From an uncultured Erythrobacter sp. (GTDB lineage Bacteria; Pseudomonadota; Alphaproteobacteria; Sphingomonadales; Sphingomonadaceae): DNA of 64,000 bases. Below are positions 8,917 through 17,232 of this stretch, one piece after another. Position 1 is the first letter of the stretch, and every line of letters starts with the position of its first letter. The stretch is from NCBI GenBank assembly GCA_947494705.1, contig CANLVN010000003.1, forward strand, positions 744,001 through 808,000, written 5' to 3'. The notes beneath the pieces are model-generated. The model was not told the DNA's origin. It made no database searches and saw only the letters and a list, made by a program, of their open reading frames with translations. Made by a program: the position numbers and the translations under genes.

Positions 8917-9440
8917 TGCGCAGGATTCTCTTTGCAACAGCCGCGCTTGCCGCGCTGGTTATCACTCCGGCTCGCGCCGAACTGCCCGTAGGTGCTGCTG
9001 CACCGAATTTCTCGACCAGCGCGGCGCTTGCGGGGGAGCGGATGAACTTCATCCTCACCGCTGCACTGAGCAAAGGCCCCGTGGTGATTTATTTCTATCC
9101 CAAGGCTTTCACCAGTGGCTGTACGCTGGAGGCCAACGCCTTCGCCGAAGCGATGCCCCAGTTCCGCGCCGCAGGAGCAAGCGTGATCGGCATGTCGAAT
9201 GACGACATTGACACGTTGAAACGATTCAGCCGGGATGAATGCCGCGATGCCTTCCCCGTCGGGGTCGCCAGTTCGCGCCTCCTCAAGGCCTACGATGTCG
9301 TCCGTGAAAGATCCAATCTGGCGGACCGCGTGTCGTATGTCGTCGCGCCCAACGGTCGCATCGCCCACGTCTATTCCTCGGGCGACTATCGCGGCCATGT
9401 TCGCGAGACACTTGCAGCGGTGCGCAGGCTCGCCAAGTAG
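8916..9440 (+). CDS. Exported peroxiredoxin (Bcp/AhpC-TSA family)
   Basis: A 174-residue thioredoxin-fold peroxidase with a cleavable signal peptide (MRRILFATAALAALVITPARA). FYPKAFTSGCTLEA contains the peroxidatic Cys in the FYPxxxTxxC context of Bcp-type enzymes; SRDECRDAFPV offers a possible resolving Cys. It would reduce peroxides in the periplasm. The ATG overlaps the PBP1A stop, so it is translationally coupled to a cell-wall enzyme, an uncommon pairing. Proteins of this type in sphingomonads are usually just called peroxiredoxin. The electron donor is unknown. Confidence 0.85.
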   Translation: MRRILFATAALAALVITPARAELPVGAAAPNFSTSAALAGERMNFILTAALSKGPVVIYFYPKAFTSGCTLEANAFAEAMPQFRAAGASVIGMSNDDIDTLKRFSRDECRDAFPVGVASSRLLKAYDVVRERSNLADRVSYVVAPNGRIAHVYSSGDYRGHVRETLAAVRRLAK

Positions 9441-9519
9441 GCGGTTCGCTTTACATTCACTGCACCGGCGCTAAGCGGGGCGACCCCGTTATCTCGCCAA
9501 GTTATCTGAAGGATTACCT

Positions 9520-10647
9520 ATGCGGGCCGAGGCCCAGGCAAATATCGACCGGATCGAAGCGGCTCTGGCGCTGGTGCGCCAGTCGCTCGACTGGGAGCGC
9601 GCGCTGCGGCGTCTCGACGAGCTCAACGCAAGGGTTCAGGACCCGACCCTTTGGGACGATCCCAAAGAAGCGCAGGCGGTGAGCCGAGAGCAGAAGATGC
9701 TCGAGACGTCGGTCAACACGGTCAACGAAATCAGCTCGGAGATGGCTGACGCGATCGAGTTCATCGAAATGGGCGAGGCAGAGGGCGAGGATAGCATCGT
9801 CAATGATGGCCTCAAGAGTCTCGAGCGGCTCGCCGCGCGCGCCGATGCCGACAAGGTTCAGGCGCTGCTTTCAGGCGAGGCCGACGGCAACGACACCTAT
9901 CTCGAAATCCATGCTGGCGCAGGCGGCACGGAATCTCAGGACTGGGCGGAAATGCTGTTTCGCATGTACGCGCGCTGGGCGGAGCGTCGCGGTTTCAAGG
10001 TCGAGACGGTCGAATATCAGGCTGGCGATCAGGCCGGGATCAAGTCGGCGACGCTGCTTATCAAGGGTGAGAACGCCTATGGCTATGCCAAGACCGAGAG
10101 CGGCGTCCACCGTTTAGTGCGCATCAGCCCTTATGACAGCGCAGCCAAGCGCCACACGTCGTTCTCCTCGGTCTGGGTCTACCCGGTGATTGATGATGAT
10201 ATCGAGATCGAGATCGTCGAGAGTGACCTGAAGATCGACACCTATCGCGCATCTGGCGCGGGCGGACAGCACGTCAATACGACCGATTCCGCCGTGCGTA
10301 TCACCCACCAGCCCACCGGCATCGTGGTTGCGAGCCAGAATGACCGTAGTCAGCACAAGAACCGCGCCACCGCGATGAACATGCTCAAAGCGCGCCTGTT
10401 CGAGCGGGAAATGGCAGAGCGTGAGGCGGCGGCTTCGGGTGAGTATCAGGAAAAGAGCGACATTGGCTGGGGCCACCAGATCCGCTCATATGTTCTGCAA
10501 CCGTACCAGATGGTGAAGGACCTGCGCACGGGCTTTACGTCGAGTTCGCCTGACAAGGTGCTGGACGGTGAAATCGATGGCTACATCTCTGCCGCTCTGG
10601 CGCAGCGCGTGACCGGGGAGACCGTCGAAATCGAGGACGTCGAGTGA
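9520..10647 (+). CDS. prfB: Peptide chain release factor 2
   Basis: A 375-residue class I release factor that reads UGA and UAA stops. The GGQ motif sits at residues 248-250 (SGAGGQHVNTTDSAV). The stop-codon-reading tripeptide is SPY at 203-205 (VRISPYDSAAKRHTSF) instead of the SPF of E. coli RF2; I believe SPY is common in alphaproteobacteria. The frame is continuous, with no in-frame UGA near codon 26, so the programmed +1 frameshift of enterobacterial prfB is absent. The ATG follows GAAGGA. A small GC hairpin (9476-9488) upstream may help end the peroxiredoxin transcript. Confidence 0.96.
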   Translation: MRAEAQANIDRIEAALALVRQSLDWERALRRLDELNARVQDPTLWDDPKEAQAVSREQKMLETSVNTVNEISSEMADAIEFIEMGEAEGEDSIVNDGLKSLERLAARADADKVQALLSGEADGNDTYLEIHAGAGGTESQDWAEMLFRMYARWAERRGFKVETVEYQAGDQAGIKSATLLIKGENAYGYAKTESGVHRLVRISPYDSAAKRHTSFSSVWVYPVIDDDIEIEIVESDLKIDTYRASGAGGQHVNTTDSAVRITHQPTGIVVASQNDRSQHKNRATAMNMLKARLFEREMAEREAAASGEYQEKSDIGWGHQIRSYVLQPYQMVKDLRTGFTSSSPDKVLDGEIDGYISAALAQRVTGETVEIEDVE

Positions 10648-11366
10648 GCTTCCGGTTCGGCGCGATCGTCTTTCTGGGCTTGGTCCTGGGTGGATGCGAC
10701 GCCTTTGCGCCTATGCCGGACCGCCCCGACAGCGCGCTTGAATTCCCAGAGCCGGATCGCCCGGTGTCGAAGGTCGTCTCTAACCAGTTTTCCAACGAGG
10801 ATGCTCGCGACGAGCGCGGCGAAGCTCAAGCGGTGATGGACCTTGCCAACATCGCGCCGGGAATGACCGTTGCCGATATCGGGGCAGGCGAGGGCTATTA
10901 CACCGTTCGCCTTGCTGCACGCGTGGGCGAGAGCGGGCGGGTGCTGGCGCAGGACATCGACCGCGAAGCGCTGGAGCGGCTCGGTCGCCGGGTCGAGCGA
11001 GAGAGGCTCGAGAACATCTCGATCAAGCTCGGTCAGTCCGACGATCCGCAATTGCCGATCGACAGTTTCGACCGCATCTTCCTTGTCCACATGTATCACG
11101 AGGTAACAGAACCTTACGCCTTCCTCTGGCGACTGTGGCCGGCGCTCGCGAGCGAGGGTGAGATCATCGTGGTCGATGTCGACCGGTCTACCGACCGTCA
11201 CGGCATCCCACCCAAACTGCTGTTCTGCGAGTTCGACCAGGTCGGCTTCAAGCTCCTCGAATTCGTAGAGCGACCTGATCTCAGGGGCTATTTTGCTCGC
11301 TTCGGGCGTTCGGATGAGCGGGTAGACCCTGAGACGATTTCGGCCTGTCCCAACATTTTCCAATGA
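10644..11366 (+). CDS. Predicted lipoprotein with class I methyltransferase fold
   Basis: A 240-residue protein. The N-terminus (FRFGAIVFLGLVLGGCDAF) is a lipoprotein signal with lipobox LGGC. After a Pro/Asp-rich linker comes a Rossmann methyltransferase domain: TVADIGAGEGYYTVRLA (motif I), AQDIDREALERLG and IFLVHMYHEVTEP. The GTG start overlaps the prfB stop (GTGA), so the gene depends on prfB translation. SAM is not known to be available in the periplasm, so either the start is wrong, the fold has another role, or the protein faces the cytoplasm. The signal sequence begins right at the only sensible start, which argues against mis-annotation. Confidence 0.75.
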   Translation: MSFRFGAIVFLGLVLGGCDAFAPMPDRPDSALEFPEPDRPVSKVVSNQFSNEDARDERGEAQAVMDLANIAPGMTVADIGAGEGYYTVRLAARVGESGRVLAQDIDREALERLGRRVERERLENISIKLGQSDDPQLPIDSFDRIFLVHMYHEVTEPYAFLWRLWPALASEGEIIVVDVDRSTDRHGIPPKLLFCEFDQVGFKLLEFVERPDLRGYFARFGRSDERVDPETISACPNIFQ

Positions 11367-11452
11367 CGCATTCCCCCAGCGCTCTTTTCCTCGCGAATAG
11401 GGGATGCTAGGCGCTGCCGCGATTACAGATAAACGACGGAGACGTGCCTGGG

Positions 11453-11962
11453 ATGACCGATTTCCCGACCCATTTTGATCGCGACGACCTGCTGAAATGC
11501 GCGCGAGGCGAGCTTTTCGGCCCCGGCAATGCACAATTGCCCATGCCGCCGATGCTGATGATGGACCGGATCACCGATATCTCCGGCGATGGCGGCGAGC
11601 ACGGCAAGGGCCATGTCGTCGCCGAGTTCGACATCAAGCCGGACCTGTGGTTCTTCGAATGTCACTTCCCAGGCAATCCGATCATGCCCGGCTGCCTCGG
11701 CCTCGACGGCCTGTGGCAATTGACCGGGTTCAACCTTGGCTGGCGCGGTTGGCAGGGGCGCGGCTATGCGCTGGGCGTTGGCGAGGTGAAGTTGACCGGA
11801 ATGGTCCGGCCCGATCGCAAGATGCTCAAATATTACGTCGATTTCACCAAGGCCGTGCAGACGCGCCGGCTGACCATGGGCGTCGCCGATGGCCGGGTCG
11901 AGGCTGACGGTGAAGTCATTTACCAGGTCAAGGACATGAAAGTCGCCCTTTCGGAGGCGTGA
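11453..11962 (+). CDS. fabA: 3-hydroxydecanoyl-[ACP] dehydratase/isomerase
   Basis: A 169-residue hot-dog enzyme that dehydrates 3-hydroxydecanoyl-ACP and isomerises the product to cis-3-decenoyl-ACP, the branch point to unsaturated fatty acids. GRGELFG-type residues ([14 protein letters not shown]), [19 protein letters not shown] with the catalytic His and the conserved helix, and [10 protein letters not shown] match E. coli FabA throughout. I prefer the ATG with GGAG eleven bases upstream; a GTG three codons earlier leaves almost no room for a ribosome site. fabB follows after 10 bases, the normal partner. Confidence 0.96.
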   Translation: MTDFPTHFDRDDLLKCARGELFGPGNAQLPMPPMLMMDRITDISGDGGEHGKGHVVAEFDIKPDLWFFECHFPGNPIMPGCLGLDGLWQLTGFNLGWRGWQGRGYALGVGEVKLTGMVRPDRKMLKYYVDFTKAVQTRRLTMGVADGRVEADGEVIYQVKDMKVALSEA

Positions 11963-11972
11963 AAAGGAATTT

Positions 11973-13202
11973 ATGCGCCGCGTAGTAATCACCGGATTGG
12001 GGATTGTCTCCTCGATCGGAAACAACACCGAAGAAGTGCTTGCCTCGCTCAAAGCGGGCAAGTCGGGTATCACTTTCAACGAAGACATGGCCGAGCACGG
12101 CTTCCGCTCGCAAGTGGCGGGTGCGATCGATCTGGATGTTTCCGAGCACGTCGACAAGCGCACGCTGCGCTTCATGGGGCCGGGCGCAGCCTATGCCTAT
12201 ATCGCCATGGGACAGGCAATCGCCGATGCCGGGCTTGAGGAGAAGGACGTCGTCAATCCGATGACCGGCGTGATCGCCGGATCGGGCGGCCCGTCCACCT
12301 CGGCGATGTTCGCGGCCCATCAGACGGTGCTGAAAACCGGTGCGACCAAGCGGATCGGACCCTTCGCCGTTCCGAAAACAATGTCCTCTACCGTCAGCGC
12401 GAACCTAGCGACGGCATACCAGATCAAGGGCATGAACTTCTCGATCACTTCGGCCTGTTCGACCTCGCTCCACTGCATCGGAATGGCCGCGCAGCAGATT
12501 GCGCTGGGTCAACAGGACGTCATGTTCGGCGGCGGTGGCGAAGAGCTCGACTGGACCTTGTCGTGCCTGTTCGATGCGATGGGTGCGATGTCGAGCAAGT
12601 ATAACGACACACCGCAGCGCGCGAGCCGCGCCTTCGATGCCGACCGCGACGGTTTTGTGATCGGCGGCGGCGGCGCGATGGTGGTGCTCGAAAGCCTTGA
12701 ACATGCCCAGGCACGCGGCGCGAAGATCTACGCCGAAGTGACCGGCTTTTCCGCTACTTCGGACGGTGCAGATATGGTCGCGCCGTCGGGCGAAGGCGGC
12801 GAACGGGCGATGCGCGGGGCGATCAAGACGCTCGGCGATGATCGCAAGGTCAGCTATATCAACGCCCACGGCACCTCGACCCCGGTTGGCGATGTCGGCG
12901 AGATCGAAGCAGTTCGCCGCGTCTTTGGCGAAGGTTCGACCCCGCCGGTTAGTTCGACCAAGTCGATGACCGGCCACAGCCAGGGCGCAACCGGTGCTCA
13001 GGAGGCAATCTATTGCCTCCTCGCGCTGGAAAACGATTTCATCATCCCCTCGATCAATGTCGAAACGCTCGACCCGGCACTCAAGCCGGAAGAGATCGCG
13101 ACCGAGCTGGTGGAGAATGCCGGGCTCGACACGGTGATGACCAACAGCTTCGGATTCGGTGGAACAAACGGTTCGATGTTGTTGTCGAAGTTTCGCGACT
13201 GA
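11973..13202 (+). CDS. fabB: 3-oxoacyl-[ACP] synthase I
   Basis: A 409-residue condensing enzyme that elongates the cis-unsaturated acyl-ACP made by FabA. The Cys-His-His triad lies in [30 protein letters not shown] and [13 protein letters not shown]. The length and the N-terminal [17 protein letters not shown] are typical. It sits between fabA and fabI, making a three-gene fatty acid cassette with short spacers (10 and 30 bases). FabB rather than FabF is called because of the linkage to fabA and overall similarity. Confidence 0.95.
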   Translation: MRRVVITGLGIVSSIGNNTEEVLASLKAGKSGITFNEDMAEHGFRSQVAGAIDLDVSEHVDKRTLRFMGPGAAYAYIAMGQAIADAGLEEKDVVNPMTGVIAGSGGPSTSAMFAAHQTVLKTGATKRIGPFAVPKTMSSTVSANLATAYQIKGMNFSITSACSTSLHCIGMAAQQIALGQQDVMFGGGGEELDWTLSCLFDAMGAMSSKYNDTPQRASRAFDADRDGFVIGGGGAMVVLESLEHAQARGAKIYAEVTGFSATSDGADMVAPSGEGGERAMRGAIKTLGDDRKVSYINAHGTSTPVGDVGEIEAVRRVFGEGSTPPVSSTKSMTGHSQGATGAQEAIYCLLALENDFIIPSINVETLDPALKPEEIATELVENAGLDTVMTNSFGFGGTNGSMLLSKFRD

Positions 13203-13232
13203 CACCTCGCGACGATAGGAAGAAGGATAAAG

Positions 13233-14021
13233 ATGGGCGTGCTCGAAGGAAAACGCGGCCTTGTTATGGGCGTTGCCAACGATCGGTCGATCGCATGGGG
13301 CATCGCCAAGGCATGCGCACAGGCGGGCGCTGACCTTGCCTTCACATATCAAGGCGATGCGTTTCGCAAGCGACTGGAGCCGCTGGCCGAAAGCGTGGGA
13401 TCGGACATCCTGCTCGATGTCGATGTGACCGACGACGCGTCGCTTGACGCGGCATTCGATGCGTTGAAAGAACGGTGGGAGACGCTCGACTTCCTCGTCC
13501 ACGCCATTGCCTATTCGGACAAGTCGGAACTGACCGGCCGGATCGTCGACACGACCCGCGCGAACTTCAAGAATTCGCTCGATATCTCTGCCTACAGCTT
13601 CATCGACGTTGCGCGCCGTGCGCATCCGATGATGCATGAGAATGGCGGCACGCTGCTGACGCTGACCTATATGGGTTCGACCCGCGTGACCCCGAATTAC
13701 AACGTCATGGGCGTTGCCAAGGCCGCACTGGAAGCTTCGGTGCGGTATATGGCCAACGACCTCGGCCCCGAGGGCATCCGCGTCAATGCGATCAGCCCCG
13801 GCCCGATGAAGACACTCGCCGGCAGCGCGATCGGCGGCGCGCGGCGTACGTTCAAGCATACCGAGGCGAACGCTCCGATTCGCAGCAATGCGACGCTGGA
13901 GGCGGTGGGCGGCACGGCGGTCTATCTGTGCTCTGACGCTGGAGCCTTCACGACGGGCGAGATCGTCCGCGTCGATGGCGGCTTCCACGTTCTAGGCATG
14001 CCGCAGCACGAGAACCTCTGA
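13233..14021 (+). CDS. fabI: Enoyl-[ACP] reductase (NADH), FabI type
   Basis: A 262-residue SDR-fold enzyme performing the last reduction of each elongation round. The cofactor loop GVANDRSIAWGIAKA and the catalytic Tyr-x6-Lys in NYNVMGVAKAALEAS (with the FabI Met) are clear; SPGPMKTLAGSAI follows as in the family. The ATG has AGAAGGA upstream. This is the classical triclosan-target family rather than FabV or FabK. A GNAT gene follows one base after the stop. Confidence 0.95.
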   Translation: MGVLEGKRGLVMGVANDRSIAWGIAKACAQAGADLAFTYQGDAFRKRLEPLAESVGSDILLDVDVTDDASLDAAFDALKERWETLDFLVHAIAYSDKSELTGRIVDTTRANFKNSLDISAYSFIDVARRAHPMMHENGGTLLTLTYMGSTRVTPNYNVMGVAKAALEASVRYMANDLGPEGIRVNAISPGPMKTLAGSAIGGARRTFKHTEANAPIRSNATLEAVGGTAVYLCSDAGAFTTGEIVRVDGGFHVLGMPQHENL

Positions 14022-14022
14022 A

Positions 14023-14478
14023 GTGGATATCCGACGCACCGACCTGAGCGAGCCTGAGGTTGTTGCGCTGCTGGAGCTGCACCACGCAGAGATGCAGGCC
14101 TTCTCGCCTCCGGGGACGTGCCATGTGCTCGACCTTTCGGGTCTCAAGGCACCAGGAATTGAAGTATTCGCGGCGTGGGATGATGCACGTCTTCTGGCCA
14201 TAGGGGCCCTCAAAACGCATGACGGTTTCGCCGAAATCAAGTCGATGCGAGCCCATCCAGACGCGCGTGGCAACGGTGCAGGCAAGGCTATTCTAACCGC
14301 CTTGATCGAGCGGGCACGCGAGTTGGGTTATCCGGCGATCAAGTTGGAGACCGGGTCAGGCGAGTTGTTCGAGGCAGCAGTCGGACTTTATCGAAGCTTC
14401 GGGTTCGAACCGTGCCCCGACTTCGCTGGCTATACTGCAGGGAACTTCAACAAGCTGTTTTCGCTCGCCCTGAAATGA
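14023..14478 (+). CDS. GNAT-family N-acetyltransferase
   Basis: A 151-residue acetyltransferase. The acetyl-CoA pyrophosphate loop is MRAHPDARGNGAGKAIL, matching the R/Q-x-x-G-x-G/A motif A, and GYPAIKLETGSGELFEAAVGLYRSFGF is the usual motif B. The GTG start gives DIRRTDLSEPEVVALLELH, a normal GNAT beginning. It follows fabI by one base and its stop overlaps the next ATG (ATGA). The acceptor is unknown; related proteins are predicted to acetylate small amines. Confidence 0.85.
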   Translation: MDIRRTDLSEPEVVALLELHHAEMQAFSPPGTCHVLDLSGLKAPGIEVFAAWDDARLLAIGALKTHDGFAEIKSMRAHPDARGNGAGKAILTALIERARELGYPAIKLETGSGELFEAAVGLYRSFGFEPCPDFAGYTAGNFNKLFSLALK

Positions 14479-15176
14479 GCGAAGAAAAGCCGCCACCTTG
14501 GTCGCTTTGGTTTCGCGAACTGCCGTACACCGCCCCAATTCTCGCAAGCCCGCTGCGGCGAGCCAAGCCAGTCGAACAAGTTTCCGGCGACGGCTATCCG
14601 GTGCTCGTCTTTCCCGGAATTCTGTCCAGCGACAAGTCCACATCTCTCCTGCGCAGGACTCTCGAAGCGACGGGGTTCCACGCATATCCAAGCAATCTGG
14701 GGTTTTTGACCGGAATTACGACGGAGCGTTTTGCCAGGGCCGAGGATAGGCTTGCCGAGGTAACAGCGAGGGAAGGGCGCGCACCCGTCCTGCTAGGATG
14801 GAGCCTCGGCGGGCTATATGCGCGGGTTCTAGCCCAGCGTCACCCCGAACAGGTCGCCATGGTGGTGACACTGGGCACTCCCTTCTCGGGCGACCGTCAT
14901 GCGAACAATGCGTGGCGCGTCTATGAGGCTATCAACGACCACTCGGTGGATGCTCCTCCGCTGTCCGACGATCCCAGCGTGAAGCCTGCGATGCACACAG
15001 TCGCGGTCTGGTCTCGCAAGGACGGCGTCATTGCACCGGAATGCGCCCGCGGTACGCCCGAAGAACGCGATGCGGAAGTCGAGGTGCCGTTCCGTCATTT
15101 CGCACTCGGATCGAGCCGACGCGCGATCAGCACGATAACTGCTATTGTGCGCGAGCAGATGGAAGCAGCACGCTAG
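14475..15176 (+). CDS. Alpha/beta-hydrolase (lipase-like)
   Basis: A 233-residue cytosolic hydrolase. YPVLVFPGILSSDKS is the first core strand with the oxyanion region, LLGWSLGGLYARVLA contains the nucleophilic elbow GxSxG, and TLGTPFSGD is a common lipase/esterase feature. AVWSRKDGVIAPE supplies a candidate catalytic Asp and FRHFALGSS a candidate His. The ATG overlaps the GNAT stop (ATGA). Its own stop shares four bases with the stop of the convergent dehydrogenase gene (CTAG). The substrate is unknown; a triacylglycerol lipase-like or esterase role is plausible. Confidence 0.75.
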   Translation: MSEEKPPPWSLWFRELPYTAPILASPLRRAKPVEQVSGDGYPVLVFPGILSSDKSTSLLRRTLEATGFHAYPSNLGFLTGITTERFARAEDRLAEVTAREGRAPVLLGWSLGGLYARVLAQRHPEQVAMVVTLGTPFSGDRHANNAWRVYEAINDHSVDAPPLSDDPSVKPAMHTVAVWSRKDGVIAPECARGTPEERDAEVEVPFRHFALGSSRRAISTITAIVREQMEAAR

Positions 15177-16204
15177 CCCTGCACCAGCGCCGTCAGCACC
15201 TGATCCGGGGGTCTGTGCCCGTCTGACCAGAAGCGAATATTCGCGATCACCTTCTCGCCCGAGGCTTCGCGGCCCTCGACCGTCGCGCTGCCAATATGGG
15301 GGAGAGTCATGACGTTCGGATGCGCGATCAGGCGGCGGTCGACATTGGGCTCGTCCGTATAAACGTCCAGCCCTGCGCCTGCGAGATGCCCGCTGGACAA
15401 GGCGGCGATCAGCGCTTCCTCATCGATCAGTTCGCCGCGCGCGGTGTTCACGATGCATGAGCCCGGCTTCATCAATGCGATCCGGCGAGCGTCAATCATG
15501 TGCCGCGTTTCCTCGGTCAGCGGGCAGTGCAGCGTGAGGATGTCCGTCTCTTCCATCAGCGTATCGAGATCGTCGACGAACCGCGCACCGAGCATCTGTT
15601 CGAGCGCCTCTGGCAGTCGGCGTCGGCCGTAATAGGCCACCTCCAGCCCGAAAGCGCGGGCGCGATGCGCAACCGCCTGTCCGATGCGGCCCATGCCGAT
15701 GATGCCCAGCACCTTTCCGCCGATCTTGCGGCCAAGCATTCCGGTCGGAGCCCAACCGGTCCATTTACCGCTTCGGATCAGTTCGACCCCCTCACGGATG
15801 CGGCGGGGGACGCCGATGATGCCGGCCATCGCAAGGTCGGCGGTGTCGTCGGTGAAAACGCCGGGCGTGTTGGTGACGATGATCTTGCGCTTCGCCGCAG
15901 CGGCGAGATCGATATGCTCTGTGCCCGCGCCGAAATTGGCGATCAGCCCAAGCCGCTCGCCAGCGCTTTCGATCATCTCGGCATCAATCCGGTCGGTGAC
16001 GGTCGGAACCAGCACGTCGCAATCGGCCATCGCCTCGATAAGAGCATCGCGGCTCATCGGATTGTCGTCGGTGTTGAGCACCGCATTGTAGAGCTCGCTC
16101 ATGCGAGCTTCGACGCTGGGGGCAAGGTGGCGCGTGACCACCACCTTCGGCTTACCTTCGGGAAAGTGCGGCGGTGTGTGCTGCGATGTCTGCGTCTGGG
16201 CCAT
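15173..16204 (-). CDS. D-2-hydroxyacid dehydrogenase (D-glycerate dehydrogenase-like)
   Basis: A 343-residue NAD(P)-dependent dehydrogenase. The Rossmann loop is VLGIIGMGRIGQAVA; the catalytic Arg, Glu and His lie in NTARGELIDEEAL, DVYTDEPNVD and TLPHIGSATVEGR. It most resembles glyoxylate/hydroxypyruvate reductases called D-glycerate dehydrogenase in alphaproteobacteria, which interconvert glycerate and hydroxypyruvate. The start is placed at MAQTQTSQ; the extended frame upstream has no family similarity and would run into the divergent SH3 gene's promoter. It is a single gene facing the hydrolase at its 3' end. Confidence 0.88.
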   Translation of the reverse strand: MAQTQTSQHTPPHFPEGKPKVVVTRHLAPSVEARMSELYNAVLNTDDNPMSRDALIEAMADCDVLVPTVTDRIDAEMIESAGERLGLIANFGAGTEHIDLAAAAKRKIIVTNTPGVFTDDTADLAMAGIIGVPRRIREGVELIRSGKWTGWAPTGMLGRKIGGKVLGIIGMGRIGQAVAHRARAFGLEVAYYGRRRLPEALEQMLGARFVDDLDTLMEETDILTLHCPLTEETRHMIDARRIALMKPGSCIVNTARGELIDEEALIAALSSGHLAGAGLDVYTDEPNVDRRLIAHPNVMTLPHIGSATVEGREASGEKVIANIRFWSDGHRPPDQVLTALVQG

Positions 16205-16329
16205 GGAAGCGAGCGCTAATGGGTTTGCACCCGCGCGGTCAAGCGAGCCTCTCCCACAATGGTACGAGACGCGTTGCAAACGCGCGCGGCGGGTTGAACA
16301 ATCCTCGGCGCACAGTATCAATCATTGGC

Positions 16330-16827
16330 ATGACCGCCCTACGTTTCTTCGCCGTCTTCGTACTCGTGATTGTTGGTGCGCTGACGCTCGCGACCGGCTC
16401 GGCTCAGGCACAGGATCGGCAAGTGCCTTACTGGGCGACGTTGCGCTTCGACGAGGTCAACATGCGCGTCGGGCCGAGCCAGGAATACAAGATCGACTGG
16501 GTTTACAAGCGCAAGGGATTGCCGGTTAAGGTCGTACGCCTTCGCGAGGGCTGGCGCTTGGTCGAGGATCACGAAGGTGAACAGGGCTGGATCGCGGCGA
16601 GCCAGCTCAGCCCCACGCTTGGGGTGCTGATCGTAGGCGAAGGTCTCGCCGCGATTTTGAGCGATCCAGTCGCCGACTCGCAGGTTCGCTGGCGGGCCGA
16701 GGCGGGGGTCGTGGGCCAGCTCCTTGGCTGTGCCGAGGATTTCTGCGAGATCGACGTGTCCGGTCGCTCGGGCTGGGTCGCCAAGGGGCGATTGTGGGGT
16801 GCGGGCGATATGGAACCCGAAGGCTGA
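16330..16827 (+). CDS. Exported SH3-domain protein
   Basis: A 165-residue protein with a signal peptide (FFAVFVLVIVGALTLATGSAQA) and two bacterial SH3 repeats. The first contains DEVNMRVGPSQEYKIDWVYK and GWRLVEDHEGEQGWI; the second, AAILSDPVADSQVRWRAEAG and VSGRSGWVAKGRLWG. Such domains usually bind cell-wall peptides in the periplasm, but no enzymatic domain is attached. It is divergent from the dehydrogenase gene (125-base gap with no gene) and converges on a small lipoprotein gene three bases away. Confidence 0.85.
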   Translation: MTALRFFAVFVLVIVGALTLATGSAQAQDRQVPYWATLRFDEVNMRVGPSQEYKIDWVYKRKGLPVKVVRLREGWRLVEDHEGEQGWIAASQLSPTLGVLIVGEGLAAILSDPVADSQVRWRAEAGVVGQLLGCAEDFCEIDVSGRSGWVAKGRLWGAGDMEPEG

Positions 16828-16830
16828 AGC

Positions 16831-17232
16831 CTAACCTTCGAGCGGGGTGACGACATAGCTTTCGTCACCGTCGACGAGGTTGCTCATGAAGCTGCCGTCC
16901 TCCCGAGGGGGATCGTTGGTCCAGCAACGCTCTGTCTGATCGACACCATCACCGACGGGATCGAAGCAGACCATGTCGCTGCGCGTCGTCCAGGTGCCGC
17001 CGCCGACCTCTTCACCTTCGACGGTCATGTCGACATAGGTCCCGTCGGCATTCAACCGGGTGCGCGCATATTCAGTGTTCTCATCCCCCACCGCGTAAAG
17101 GCCGGGACCCATCTGGTACGTCGCTTCGCCAGACTGAGGTGGTTCGGGCAGGTCGCTGGGTTCATCGGGTGCTTCGCAGCCGAAGGCGAGGGCGCTGAGC
17201 GCGAGAACCGAGATTACACGCTTCATCATCAT
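16831..17232 (-). CDS. Small predicted lipoprotein of unknown function
   Basis: A 133-residue protein with an N-terminus (MKRVISVLALSALAFGCEAP) that looks like a lipoprotein signal, though the lipobox AFGC is imperfect. The mature part is acidic and has three further Cys-free stretches plus Cys in MVCFDP and ERCWTNDPP, which could form a disulfide. Three consecutive ATGs are possible starts; the first overlaps the thiolase stop (ATGA) and the second has the best spacing from GGAG. I do not recognise a family. Similar short 'GLYAVGDENTEYARTRLNAD'-like proteins seem frequent in sphingomonads. Confidence 0.65.
   Translation of the reverse strand: MMMKRVISVLALSALAFGCEAPDEPSDLPEPPQSGEATYQMGPGLYAVGDENTEYARTRLNADGTYVDMTVEGEEVGGGTWTTRSDMVCFDPVGDGVDQTERCWTNDPPREDGSFMSNLVDGDESYVVTPLEG

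Noticed and set aside
6967..8937. 656-codon open frame antisense to the PBP1A gene
   Set aside because: Same cause; the sense strand carries all PBP1A motifs and the antisense product has no family features.
9520..9600. Programmed frameshift at the start of prfB
   Set aside because: The frame is continuous from the ATG and no in-frame TGA with a preceding slippery CTT exists.
12405..13988. 527-codon open frame antisense to fabB-fabI
   Set aside because: Covers two genuine genes on the other strand and starts and stops without relation to promoters or neighbours.
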